Positions 6,911 to 14,539 of a DNA stretch of 31,988 nucleotides are shown piece after piece; positions within the stretch are counted from its first letter, which is position 1; each line of letters begins with the position of its first letter. The stretch is from the NCBI GenBank assembly GCA_934096535.1, contig CAKOMC010000014.1:1-31988 (forward strand), read 5' to 3'. Below the pieces are notes generated by a model that was given only the letters and a program-made list of their open reading frames with translations, made no database searches and was not told the DNA's origin. This stretch comes from an uncultured Bacilli bacterium (lineage in GTDB: Bacteria; Bacillota_I; Bacilli_A; RF39; UBA660). Position numbers and translations under genes: made by a program.

Positions 6911-6948
6911 GAAAAACATCTACTCACTTTTTGAATAGATGATTTTTC
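6911..6948. terminator. Two-way terminator, unit 3
   Basis: GAAAAACATCTA (6911-6922) pairs with TAGATGATTTTTC (6936-6948), with one bulge. Confidence 0.7.
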
Positions 6949-7038
6949 ATTTCAAACTAATATTTGGACTGAGAAACATCTAACATGCAAAAATCAAATG
7001 TATCTCTTTTTTTAATTAAGAACAATCAAGTTCTTTCA
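6911..7038 (-). ncRNA. Predicted antisense RNA, unit 3
   Basis: Minus-strand transcript of about 128 nt from the promoter at 7045-7072 to the shared terminator. It carries AGATACATTTGAT, AGATGTTTCT and CTCAGTCCA. Pairing with the ribosome site is shorter here (TCCA/TGGA plus CTC/GAG). Confidence 0.5.
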
Positions 7039-7044
7039 TTAAGT

Positions 7045-7072
7045 AGTATAGCATATTTTTTTATTTTTGCAA
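7045..7072 (-). promoter_or_regulatory. Minus-strand promoter, unit 3
   Basis: TTGCAA (7067-7072), 16 bases, TATACT (7045-7050) on the minus strand. Confidence 0.75.
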
Positions 7073-7252
7073 CTACCCGTGGTTCATTATTATGGTATTT
7101 AAATTTAAAAAAATGTCCATATTAATAATATATCCAAAGGATTAATGAAGTATTCAAAATAAATCAATTACTTTATGTAAATTTTAAACTATTTTCTACT
7201 TTTAAAAGACTAAAATTATGGTATACTATTGATAGAATAGTAGGTGAAGATG

Positions 7253-8089
7253 ATGGATATATTTATTTCAATTGGATTTGATACTGCTATTAAGAAGTAT
7301 GTTTTATTTACGGAAAAAAATCACCACGATTTAGCAACAGATTATCTCGTTTATGTCATGATGATGCTTACATTTATTTATAGTAAAGCTGACATTATGA
7401 ATCCGTACTTAGCTCGTTATAAAAATGGAGCCTCTAATTTATTACATAATTTAACTAAGTATGGTTTAGGGGAAGAAAAAGTCAATAAATTTTTTAATGA
7501 TTTAAATAATTACTTAGAAAGAGATAACTATAATAAAGTTTGTAATCAGTATAAGAATCCTTATTTTCTTATAATCCAAGAAGACCTAATAGATATGTTT
7601 TATGCTAAGTGGCAAAGTGTAGATGTTAGTAAAGAAGAGATGAAAAAATTTAAAAACCTACTATATTCATCAAAAAATAGTAATGCTGCTTGTAGGAAAT
7701 TAAATGAATTATATAATACCAATTTAGATGGGGCTTTAGTCTATTTTAGTAACATTTTTAGTAGAAAAGATTATGCTATAATGATGATACCTAAAAAAGA
7801 TAGAATTTTAGATATGAGTGTTTATAAACTATTTAATCTTAATGAACAAGATATTATTAAATTAAATAATGCGACCTTAGAAGAAATAAATAATGGGATC
7901 TATAATTATTTTCATATAAACCCAATTGGGATTAGAGCCTATGATAAATTAATGATGAAAGTTAATAAATTAAGTAATACTAAATATCGCTTAGCAGATA
8001 ATACCGGAAGTATTAACTTAATTATGTTTGCTAGTTTCTTTAGTTTTATAATAATATTAGGGATTACGATAGGACTTATGTTAGTATGA
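7253..8089 (+). CDS. Unknown protein with C-terminal membrane anchor
   Basis: I chose ATG 7253 because AGGTGA at 7242-7247 gives good spacing; GTG 7244 lies inside that site and ATG 7250 is too close. The protein has about 278 residues. It is mostly helical and polar, with an early hydrophobic stretch (DYLVYVMMMLTFIY, about 30-43) and one strong C-terminal membrane helix (LIMFASFFSFIIILGITIGLML). No family recognised. Its stop overlaps the YutD start (ATGA), so the two are probably translated together. TATACT at 7222-7227 may be its -10 box. Confidence 0.75.
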   Translation: MDIFISIGFDTAIKKYVLFTEKNHHDLATDYLVYVMMMLTFIYSKADIMNPYLARYKNGASNLLHNLTKYGLGEEKVNKFFNDLNNYLERDNYNKVCNQYKNPYFLIIQEDLIDMFYAKWQSVDVSKEEMKKFKNLLYSSKNSNAACRKLNELYNTNLDGALVYFSNIFSRKDYAIMMIPKKDRILDMSVYKLFNLNEQDIIKLNNATLEEINNGIYNYFHINPIGIRAYDKLMMKVNKLSNTKYRLADNTGSINLIMFASFFSFIIILGITIGLMLV

Positions 8090-8373
8090 AAACAAAGGTA
8101 ATAAATGATATAACTTATTATGTTATAAAAGATGATAATGATATATTAAGTACTATGGATATAAGTGATAAATTAACGGAGTATTTTGATGATTTTGATT
8201 ATATTGTTGGTGATATAAGTTATAGTGTTATAAGACTTAAAGGTTTTTATAGAGATAGTAAAAGTAATAATAAATTTAATAAGATAAGTTTTTTAAATAA
8301 TTATTTAGAAAAATATTGTTCTTATGGGGCTAAATGGTTTATAATTAGTAAGATTTATAAAGATATAAAATAA
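8086..8373 (+). CDS. yutD: YutD-like protein
   Basis: A 95-residue protein whose core, FDYIVGDISYSVIRLKGFY, matches the YutD signature (YDYIVGDWGYGQLRLKGFF), followed by the usual ISFLNNYLEKYCSYGAKWFII end. YutD is a conserved small cytosolic protein of Bacilli with unknown biochemistry. It overlaps the preceding gene by four bases and is followed ten bases later by the next gene, suggesting one operon. The length is close to the Bacillus protein (about 100 residues). Confidence 0.85.
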   Translation: MKTKVINDITYYVIKDDNDILSTMDISDKLTEYFDDFDYIVGDISYSVIRLKGFYRDSKSNNKFNKISFLNNYLEKYCSYGAKWFIISKIYKDIK

Positions 8374-8383
8374 AGAGTAAGGG

Positions 8384-9154
8384 ATGGTTAGAGTGATAGA
8401 GAAAATTGAGATATTAAAAGAAAATAATGATAAATTAGTAGTAGATGCTATAAGTGCTTTTAGTATTGATTTTAATAATGTCGGGCATAATTTTTGTATT
8501 GCGACCGCTAATGAGTTGGATCAAAATGGTTTAGTAAAATTGTTAGTTAGTGAAATTACGGATAATGGTTTGATTAAAATTGCTGATGAAGCTTTATGGG
8601 GCGAAGTTAAAAATGTCATGAGAGCGATTATAAGTGGTAGTAGTTATACTTATAGTTATATTAAAATGCCTAAGAGTGTTAAAGCTAGTAATGATTTTGC
8701 CAGAGTAATTGCGGTTCAAGAAGCGGCTAAAACCCAGTTAATTAGTGATTATATGGCGAAGAAACCTACAGATGCAGTAGCAGTTCCAGTATCTGATAGT
8801 TTGATTGATAATCCCGCTATTTATCCAACAGAAACACCTGACTCAAAGGTTGGTCATGAAGTAACACCAGGGATTTCTGTAGAGATACCAGCACAAGATG
8901 GTAGTGTGGTTCAAGAAACGGAAGTAAAACCTATAAATGTTATGGATGTGCCTCAAACTACCCAAGTTGCTAGTGAGCCAGAAGTTTCAATGGATGATTT
9001 AGTAAAACAAGCTATTGAAAAAAGCGAAGAACCAACTAATTTTGATAGACAAGAAGAAGAAAAAAACTTGGCTATTGATGCTACAAAGTTAATGACTGAA
9101 CTAGAAAATTATATTAGATTAGTTGTTAAAGATGAAATAAATAAGACAAAGTAA
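8384..9154 (+). CDS. Unknown protein with helical C-terminus
   Basis: A 256-residue protein. Residues 1-130 look like a compact alpha/beta domain (IEKIEILKENNDKLVVDAISAF..., WGEVKNVMRAIISGSS). A Pro/Thr/Val-rich, probably flexible linker follows (about 125-205), then a charged helical end (EEEKNLAIDATKLMTELENYIRLVVKDEI). No membrane helix or signal peptide. ATG 8384 sits very close behind AAGGG, so GTG 8393 is a possible start. Last gene of the 7253-9154 operon. No function assigned. Confidence 0.75.
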   Translation: MVRVIEKIEILKENNDKLVVDAISAFSIDFNNVGHNFCIATANELDQNGLVKLLVSEITDNGLIKIADEALWGEVKNVMRAIISGSSYTYSYIKMPKSVKASNDFARVIAVQEAAKTQLISDYMAKKPTDAVAVPVSDSLIDNPAIYPTETPDSKVGHEVTPGISVEIPAQDGSVVQETEVKPINVMDVPQTTQVASEPEVSMDDLVKQAIEKSEEPTNFDRQEEEKNLAIDATKLMTELENYIRLVVKDEINKTK

Positions 9155-9188
9155 AAGTTAGAAAATATAACAATAAATAAGATATTTG

Positions 9189-9211
9189 CTCTCATAATTG
9201 AGAGTTTTTTT
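9189..9211 (+). terminator. Intrinsic terminator of the 7253-9154 operon
   Basis: CTCTCA, loop TAAT, TGAGAG, then seven T. Confidence 0.85.
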
Positions 9212-9283
9212 GCTTTTTAATTTTTAGTGTTTTCTTAAAATGGAAAGTTTGTATTAATTAATTATTTTAAAGCTAGATTTTAC

Positions 9284-9312
9284 TTGTTAAAATAAAAGCT
9301 CAATGGTATTAT
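9284..9312 (+). promoter_or_regulatory. Promoter of first paralog
   Basis: TTGTTA (9284-9289), 17 bases, TATTAT (9307-9312). The ATG at 9313 touches the -10 box and would lie upstream of the transcript start, so it cannot be the start codon. Confidence 0.75.
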
Positions 9313-9333
9313 ATGAGCAACGGAAGTGGTATG

Positions 9334-10008
9334 ATGGTATCGTTTATTTTTTACTTAGGAACAATTTTAGAAGCTTTTATTTTGCAAAGAATAAATCAAG
9401 ATTGTTTATATAATGATGCTGGTAAAGAAGGATATAAAATAAAAATCGAAGATGATGATTCTATACTACAATTAGCTTTTTTAGCAAAATTTATTCCCGT
9501 GGTTAATTTATTAGAAGGGTTTTATCATATAATTAATTATAATCTAAATAAAGATGAGATTATAGCTTATTTAAAGGAAAAAAATTTAATGGAACCTTTT
9601 ACTAAGGGAGATAAGTTTTATTATTTAAAAGAGGAAAATATTAACAGGTGTCGGGAAATAGCAGATAGATATTATATGCAAAGAAAAGAGCCATATTATA
9701 TAATTTTTATAGGTGAGTATGATGTTTGTAAAGTTAGTTATGTTTTTGATTTTCCTTATCACGATATAATTATTTTAGATATTGAAGGAACGATGGAAAA
9801 TTTAGATTTAGAAGAGCAAAAAAGAGTAGTAAAAGAAACAATCCAAAAGTACGAAGAGGTTTGTATTAATAAATGTGGAGGGTTAATGGCGTATTATGAT
9901 GCTGTAAGAGAAGGTCATTTTAATCCTGAGAAGATTGTTACTAAGACACCTCATTTTTTAGAAGAAATGTTAAGTAAAAAACTTAGTTTACAAAGGAAAA
10001 AAGCTTAA
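9334..10008 (+). CDS. Unknown protein, tandem paralog 1
   Basis: About 224 residues. The start is set at 9334 (9331 also possible) because the promoter excludes 9313 and because MVSFIFYLGTILEAFIL then aligns with MGELIFWGGSIVETFIF of the next gene. Shared features: a hydrophobic N-terminus, a Gly-[YF]-K-[IV]-K-I-x-DD motif near residue 30, LRFIP/AKFIPVVNLL, a Leu-Thr/Phe-Thr-K segment near 80 and a Tyr-rich C-terminal region (MAYYDAVREG / GYYHAIMDG). No known domain recognised. The hydrophobic parts suggest membrane association. Confidence 0.75.
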   Translation: MVSFIFYLGTILEAFILQRINQDCLYNDAGKEGYKIKIEDDDSILQLAFLAKFIPVVNLLEGFYHIINYNLNKDEIIAYLKEKNLMEPFTKGDKFYYLKEENINRCREIADRYYMQRKEPYYIIFIGEYDVCKVSYVFDFPYHDIIILDIEGTMENLDLEEQKRVVKETIQKYEEVCINKCGGLMAYYDAVREGHFNPEKIVTKTPHFLEEMLSKKLSLQRKKA

Positions 10009-10048
10009 AAAAATCCTTGATTTATCGCAAAAAAAACTATTAAAAATG

Positions 10049-10077
10049 TTGTTAAAATAATTTAATGGTGTTATATT
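10049..10077 (+). promoter_or_regulatory. Promoter of second paralog
   Basis: TTGTTA (10049-10054), 17 bases, TATATT (10072-10077). The region resembles the promoter at 9284-9312 (TTGTTAAAATAA, then AATGGT and TTATAT), so promoter and gene were duplicated together. Confidence 0.75.
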
Positions 10078-10103
10078 TAAGGCGTAGTTTAAAGGAGTAT
10101 TTT

Positions 10104-10847
10104 ATGGGAGAATTAATATTTTGGGGAGGAAGTATTGTTGAAACTTTTATCTTTAATGAATTAAATTCTAAGAAGCTTTATAAAGATTTAGCAGATAGAG
10201 GTTTTAAAGTTAAAATTATTGATGATGGTGGTATTTACATGCATGAGGTGCCAATGTATTTAAGATTTATTCCCTTTTTTAATCTTTTAGCTACTTTTCA
10301 GTATATTATGCAATATAATGAGATGATAGATGAGACAATTTTTTATTTTCAAAGTAAGGGAATGATATCTCCTTTAACTAAGAAAGAAAGAGAACTTTAT
10401 AGACTTAATCCAACTATTAAAACTGCGATGGATATAGCTAAAGAAGATTATTTAAGACGAAAATATGGTAATTCGATTATTTTACAAAGTGAATTAGGGA
10501 ATACTAAAATAGTTTATTTTTATAACTTTGAAACATTAGAAATTGAGATTTCTTCATGTGAAGGGCATTTGGCAACTTTAAAGAAAGAAGATTTAGATGA
10601 ATTAGTTGGGACTATACTAGAAGTTAATTTACAAGATTATTATGATTATTATGGTGATGAATGGGGATATTATCATGCTATAATGGACGGAAGGGAATTA
10701 CCGGTTAGGATTATAGTTAAAGAAAGTGATTATCAAATGGAAGATATTTTAGAAAATGGTTGGGATAAGAATATGGGATTACCAAGAAATAAAAAGGGGT
10801 TTTTAGGTAATGTTTTCCAATTAACTTTACATAAAAAAGAAAAGTAG
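10104..10847 (+). CDS. Unknown protein, tandem paralog 2
   Basis: The ATG at 10104 has AAAGGAG at 10091-10097; the frame opens earlier at 10065, but that lies in the promoter. The protein has 247 residues and is a diverged paralog of the gene at 9334 (GGSIVETFIFNELNSKKLYKDLADRGFKVKI against GTILEAFILQRINQDCLYNDAGKEGYKIKI). It has an extra C-terminal tail (LPRNKKGFLGNVFQLTLHKKEK). Function unknown. A lipase-like gene follows 13 bases later, probably in the same transcript. Confidence 0.78.
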   Translation: MGELIFWGGSIVETFIFNELNSKKLYKDLADRGFKVKIIDDGGIYMHEVPMYLRFIPFFNLLATFQYIMQYNEMIDETIFYFQSKGMISPLTKKERELYRLNPTIKTAMDIAKEDYLRRKYGNSIILQSELGNTKIVYFYNFETLEIEISSCEGHLATLKKEDLDELVGTILEVNLQDYYDYYGDEWGYYHAIMDGRELPVRIIVKESDYQMEDILENGWDKNMGLPRNKKGFLGNVFQLTLHKKEK

Positions 10848-10860
10848 AAAGGGACTTTAA

Positions 10861-11991
10861 ATGAATTATTTTGCTTTTATAGATAAATATGGAAAAGTAA
10901 CTTATAAAGATAAGAAAGAAACCGAAATAGATATTTTATTATTTAGTCAGCTAGCTTATTTACCAATGGATAATATTGATTTTAAAAATAATCAGAAATA
11001 TACCTTAGAAGAAATAGCTACTAATATTGATAGAAGTGTTTTTTTAGAGTCTTTGATTGCCCAACGAAACGCTTTAAAATTATTAGATACAATTAAAGAT
11101 TTGCCGCGTTTTAAAGAAATAAAGGTTACGGATTATTCGTATATTATGGATGAGAACTCTCAGTTTGGAGCAGTTACTTTCATTTTACCCAATAAGAAAA
11201 TAGTTATTGCTTTTCAAGGAACCGATAATACAATTGCTGGTTGGAAGGAAGATGCTATTCTTTCTTATAAATATCCTACAACTTCCCAAGAACTGGCAGG
11301 AAGTTATGTGGAAAAAATTATTAGCAAATATAAACGCTCGGTAATTGTTTGTGGTCATTCTAAAGGGGGTAATCTAGCTTTGGTGGGAGCCATGCGAACT
11401 ACACTTTTAAAAAAATTAGCTATCAAAGAAATATATTCCTTTGATGGACCGGGGTTGCGTGAGAACGAATTTAATAGTAATCAGTATAAACAAGTAAGAA
11501 GAAAATTACATAATATTATTCCTGATGAAAGTATGGTAGGGGTTCTTTTTAATCAAGAAAATTTAGATGTCATCAAAAGTAATGCCAAAGGAATAATGCA
11601 GCATGCCACAACTTCATGGCAAGTCGAAGACGATAAATTAGTAAGAACAAATAAGAGTGCTTTAAGTGATAACTTAGATAAAGCTATTTATGATTGGTTA
11701 TCTAATTACAATTTAGAACAAAGAAAACTGATTATTGATGAAACTTTTGGGCTTTTAGAAAAAAGTAATATTAAAATAGTCAGTGATATAAGTGATAACT
11801 ATTTAAGAAGTCTATTTGAAGTTTTAAAAGCAACCGAAACTTTAGATAATCAGACCAAAGTAGTTATATTTAATTGTTTAAAATTATTAAGTACCACTTT
11901 ATCAAAAACTTTAATTAATATGGAATTAAATAATTTGAAGAAAAAAATTAATAATAATATCTTTAAAGAAAAAATAAATATGGATAAATAA
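10861..11991 (+). CDS. DUF2974 (Mbeg1-like) alpha/beta-hydrolase protein
   Basis: A 376-residue protein with AAAGGG upstream of its ATG. Residues 100-210 carry the lipase-class fold: VIAFQGTD (oxyanion region), then GHSKGGNLAL with the nucleophile Ser167 in GxSxGG, then SFDGPGL. This combination is typical of DUF2974/Mbeg1-like proteins of Firmicutes. The predicted activity is an esterase or lipase on an unknown substrate. There is no signal peptide, so it is cytosolic. The C-terminal 120 residues are helical, Lys/Asn-rich and not part of the hydrolase fold. Confidence 0.88.
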   Translation: MNYFAFIDKYGKVTYKDKKETEIDILLFSQLAYLPMDNIDFKNNQKYTLEEIATNIDRSVFLESLIAQRNALKLLDTIKDLPRFKEIKVTDYSYIMDENSQFGAVTFILPNKKIVIAFQGTDNTIAGWKEDAILSYKYPTTSQELAGSYVEKIISKYKRSVIVCGHSKGGNLALVGAMRTTLLKKLAIKEIYSFDGPGLRENEFNSNQYKQVRRKLHNIIPDESMVGVLFNQENLDVIKSNAKGIMQHATTSWQVEDDKLVRTNKSALSDNLDKAIYDWLSNYNLEQRKLIIDETFGLLEKSNIKIVSDISDNYLRSLFEVLKATETLDNQTKVVIFNCLKLLSTTLSKTLINMELNNLKKKINNNIFKEKINMDK

Positions 11992-12034
11992 TAAGTAAAC
12001 CAAAAGTAAGAAGTTTTGTAATCAAAAATAACTA

Positions 12035-12063
12035 TTTCCAAGTCTTAAATAATTTGCTATAAT
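12035..12063 (+). promoter_or_regulatory. Promoter of the 12091 gene
   Basis: TTTCCA (12035-12040), 17 bases, perfect TATAAT (12058-12063). Confidence 0.7.
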
Positions 12064-12090
12064 CTAGTTAGAAGATAAGGGTGTAGTAAG

Positions 12091-13389
12091 ATGAACAATT
12101 TTTATAATGCAGATAAATATTTTTTAGTAGATACAATTCATGGTAATTTAAAAGCCAGTAATATTAATTTAGTACCTTTAAGTAATGCTTTAATAAATTT
12201 ATATAATAGAAGAACTTTTAAAGTTTTAAGTAAAAAAAGAATAGTAGATGAAATAACTGGTAAAGAATCATTTGTACCTATTGAGTCATTGGGGTTTTTA
12301 CATACTAGTGATAGTCCTTATCAAGATGATTTAGATGTTATCTCATATGAAGTATTAAAACTTTTAGGAATTAATGCCATGCCAGCGTTTCATTTACTTA
12401 CACAAGAAAAATTGAGAGGTTCCATATTAATAAGTGCCCTAAACTTGAGTGATGAAGTATATACGATTGAAGATTTATCGAAAAAAATAGTTTTAATGAT
12501 TAAAGAAAATAAGACAGCTATTCCAGAGTTTTTACTTAGCTATATTCATTTAGGAAGTAATAGTAAAAATAGTCCTATTATGGATATGAAAGTTGTTAAA
12601 GAATTAATAGATTTTCCAATTAATATAATAAGTTATGTCTTTAATTTAGATAGTAAAGCTTTATATAAAATCAAGTTAAATTATATTAATTATTTACTTG
12701 GGATGTATGTTATTAATCAAAATAATATTGAATTAAATACTTATGGCGTTTATAAGAGTAAGACTTCAAGTATTGTAAGTATGTTACCAGCTTTTAATTA
12801 TAGTAAAACATTAGAAAAAAGTAATGTTGTTAATTTGAATAATAAATATGTTGATAAAGAAGTTTTTTTGAATACTTTGTTTAATGGTTATTATGAGTTT
12901 TTTAAAGATATAAGTAGAGGCTTAATGGAGAATGTTTCAGCTTATAAAAAGAGTATGAGTTTAATTATCGATAATAATACTTCGGGTAAAGATGCTAAAG
13001 TTATTACGGATATTCTTTTTGGTTTGATTGATAATGTGGCTGGATTAGAAGAAGAACATCGTTTAAGTTTTGGCGAGTCAAGAATTGATATGGCTCTTAC
13101 GCAGACTAGTATTAATTTAAATGCCGTAAATCATAATCAAGAAGTTAGAAATAAGTATGAAAAAGTTGAGCAACATTATAAAGTAACAGGAGATATAAGT
13201 CCAAAAGATGATATTGGCGAAGAAAAGCCAAAAAGTCCCGAAAGAGAAATGGTGAAGGTAAAAGTTGAAGAAGCTAAACCCGTAAAAAAAGGTCATTTAG
13301 GTTCCATAATTTGGGCAATTGTCATTATTCTTATTGTCATTGCTATTGGTTTTGGTGCATATTATCTGTTAACGAACTATATTGATTGA
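12091..13389 (+). CDS. Unknown tail-anchored protein
   Basis: A 432-residue protein starting 27 bases after a good -10 box. Residues 1-340 look like a folded, mostly helical domain (VDTIHGNLKASNINLVPLSN..., FLHTSDSPYQDDLDVISYEVLKLLGI). A charged Lys/Glu/Pro linker (about 365-402) leads to one C-terminal membrane helix (IIWAIVIILIVIAIGFGAYYLL). The N-terminus should face the cytoplasm. I do not recognise the family. The order DLDVISYEVLKLLGI faintly recalls HipA-like kinase folds, but I see no catalytic motif. It stops at TGA. Confidence 0.75.
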   Translation: MNNFYNADKYFLVDTIHGNLKASNINLVPLSNALINLYNRRTFKVLSKKRIVDEITGKESFVPIESLGFLHTSDSPYQDDLDVISYEVLKLLGINAMPAFHLLTQEKLRGSILISALNLSDEVYTIEDLSKKIVLMIKENKTAIPEFLLSYIHLGSNSKNSPIMDMKVVKELIDFPINIISYVFNLDSKALYKIKLNYINYLLGMYVINQNNIELNTYGVYKSKTSSIVSMLPAFNYSKTLEKSNVVNLNNKYVDKEVFLNTLFNGYYEFFKDISRGLMENVSAYKKSMSLIIDNNTSGKDAKVITDILFGLIDNVAGLEEEHRLSFGESRIDMALTQTSINLNAVNHNQEVRNKYEKVEQHYKVTGDISPKDDIGEEKPKSPEREMVKVKVEEAKPVKKGHLGSIIWAIVIILIVIAIGFGAYYLLTNYID

Positions 13390-13431
13390 TTTTTAAGGCT
13401 TTTTATGGTACAACTTAAGTAGGTGATTTGT

Positions 13432-13896
13432 ATGCTTATTTCCGTTGAAAAACAAGAAATTGGTCCAGTTTATAAAAAGGTGTTGGAATACAAAAGAAGA
13501 TTTAGTGGGGGAATTTATTGGCGTTTAAAAAAACATGCGGCCGTGATTGAAAGACATTTAAATCCGGGGGAAGAAGTAATGTATGCTTTTCCTGCCCAAA
13601 AAAATGAGTCGCATAAAGATATATTTAATACTTGTATATTGGCACTTACAAATAAAAGAATTTTGATTGGGCAATCTAAATTGTTATTTGGTTATGCCTT
13701 AACCTCAATTACGCCTGATTTATTTAATGATTTAGAAGTTTATGAAGGTTTAATTTGGGGAATTATTACGATAGATACGGTTAAAGAATTAGTAAATTTA
13801 TCGAATATAGATAAAAAAGCTTTACCAGAAATAGAGACTAATATTACTGAATTTATGATGGAAGAAAAAAAGAAGTATGTAATTAAAAAAGATTAA
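13432..13896 (+). CDS. PH-domain-like protein
   Basis: Start ATG 13432, with AGGTGA at 13421-13426. About 154 residues. HLNPGEEVMYAF (about 45-56), ILALTNKRILI (about 70-80) and YEGLIWGIITIDTVKELV (about 105-122) give the strand pattern of short bacterial PH-like domains (bPH_2/YdbS-YokE type): GE-x-V, then LTNKRI, then the helix-proximal strand. No membrane helix. It probably binds a protein or lipid partner. Not assignable to a named gene. Confidence 0.65.
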   Translation: MLISVEKQEIGPVYKKVLEYKRRFSGGIYWRLKKHAAVIERHLNPGEEVMYAFPAQKNESHKDIFNTCILALTNKRILIGQSKLLFGYALTSITPDLFNDLEVYEGLIWGIITIDTVKELVNLSNIDKKALPEIETNITEFMMEEKKKYVIKKD

Positions 13897-13913
13897 CATA
13901 AAATATAAAGATT

Positions 13914-13941
13914 CATATCCTACAATAGGATGTGATTTTTT
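13914..13941 (+). promoter_or_regulatory. Hairpin with T-run overlapping the ribosome site of the LysM gene
   Basis: CATATCCTA (13914-13922) pairs with TAGGATGTG (13926-13934), followed by A and six T directly before ATG 13942. The only ribosome site, AGGATGTGA, lies in the 3' arm. It looks like a terminator for the PH gene that also carries the ribosome site, so it could act as an attenuator or a translation gate. Confidence 0.5.
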
Positions 13942-14391
13942 ATGTATGATAAGTATACGGTAGGTTACAATGAGACATTAAGTGATATTGCAAAGCGTTT
14001 TAATACAACTAAAGAAGAGTTACTTAGTGTTAATAATATTTATGATGAAGGTATGATAAGAGCAGGAATGGATATTGCTGTTCCCATAAGTAATGATTAT
14101 TTTACAACTTATACGGTTAATAGTGGGGATAATTTATATGCTATAGCGAGGCGTTATAATATAAATCCGACTTTACTGGCAGCGTTAAATGGCTTAAATA
14201 TGGACGATTATATTTATCCTAATCAGAAGATTATGATTCCTAAAAGTGGTTATAGTTTTTATATTACTAAAGATGGGGATACTTTAAGTACGGTTGCGGA
14301 CAAGTTTAAAAGAAGTGTTAACGAGTTAACAAGTATGAATCAAACCATATATTTGCTTCCCGGACAATTAATGATTAATAGAACAAAGTAG
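13942..14391 (+). CDS. Triple LysM-domain protein
   Basis: A 149-residue protein made almost wholly of three LysM repeats: residues 4-49 (YTVGYNETLSDIAKRFNTT...DIAVP), 54-100 (YTVNSGDNLYAIARRYNINPTLLAALN...IMIP) and 103-147 (FYITKDGDTLSTVADKFKRSVNELTSMN...QLMI). There is no signal peptide or membrane helix. Cytosolic LysM proteins in spore formers (SafA, SpoVID, YaaH groups) bind cortex or outer forespore peptidoglycan from the mother cell, and the window also has a LysM-ended SpoVID-like gene, so a spore-coat role is plausible. A phage-like or exported role without signal is less likely. Confidence 0.85.
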   Translation: MYDKYTVGYNETLSDIAKRFNTTKEELLSVNNIYDEGMIRAGMDIAVPISNDYFTTYTVNSGDNLYAIARRYNINPTLLAALNGLNMDDYIYPNQKIMIPKSGYSFYITKDGDTLSTVADKFKRSVNELTSMNQTIYLLPGQLMINRTK

Positions 14392-14415
14392 ATGAGTAGT
14401 TATCTACCTTTTTTT
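14388..14415 (+). terminator. Intrinsic terminator overlapping the LysM stop codon
   Basis: GTAGAT (14388-14393, including the TAG stop) pairs with ATCTAC (14402-14407), followed by a T-run. Confidence 0.75.
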
Positions 14416-14488
14416 CATTTAAAAAGAAATTAAAAAGTTATTTGTAATTAATAATTGTTAAAATGAAGAAAATGCGATTGTAAAAATG

Positions 14489-14517
14489 TTGCAATTAGAA
14501 AATTCTTAAGGTATAAT
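14489..14517 (+). promoter_or_regulatory. Strong promoter of the pilin-like gene
   Basis: TTGCAA (14489-14494), 17 bases, perfect TATAAT (14512-14517). Confidence 0.85.
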
Positions 14518-14539
14518 TATTAGTATAGGAGAGAGTTTT

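Larger units (their letters stand above)
6667..7105 (+). repeat. Tandem repeat unit 3
   Basis: Third cassette. Left arm 6723-6760, right arm 6965-7005. CCTCAGTCCAT at 6751-6761 pairs with ATGGAGGAGG at 6781-6790. The arm reads AGATG and the terminator CATCT, where units 1 and 2 have AGGTG and CACC, so leader and terminator have changed together. Similarity fades after about 7105. Confidence 0.9.

Noticed and set aside
5681..7105. CRISPR array or IS-like repeats
   Set aside because: Units are about 490 bp and diverged, with no short regular repeats and spacers, no transposase and no target duplications.
11850..12041. 63-codon minus-strand ORF
   Set aside because: Phe/Leu-rich shadow of the Lys/Asn-rich end of the DUF2974 gene.
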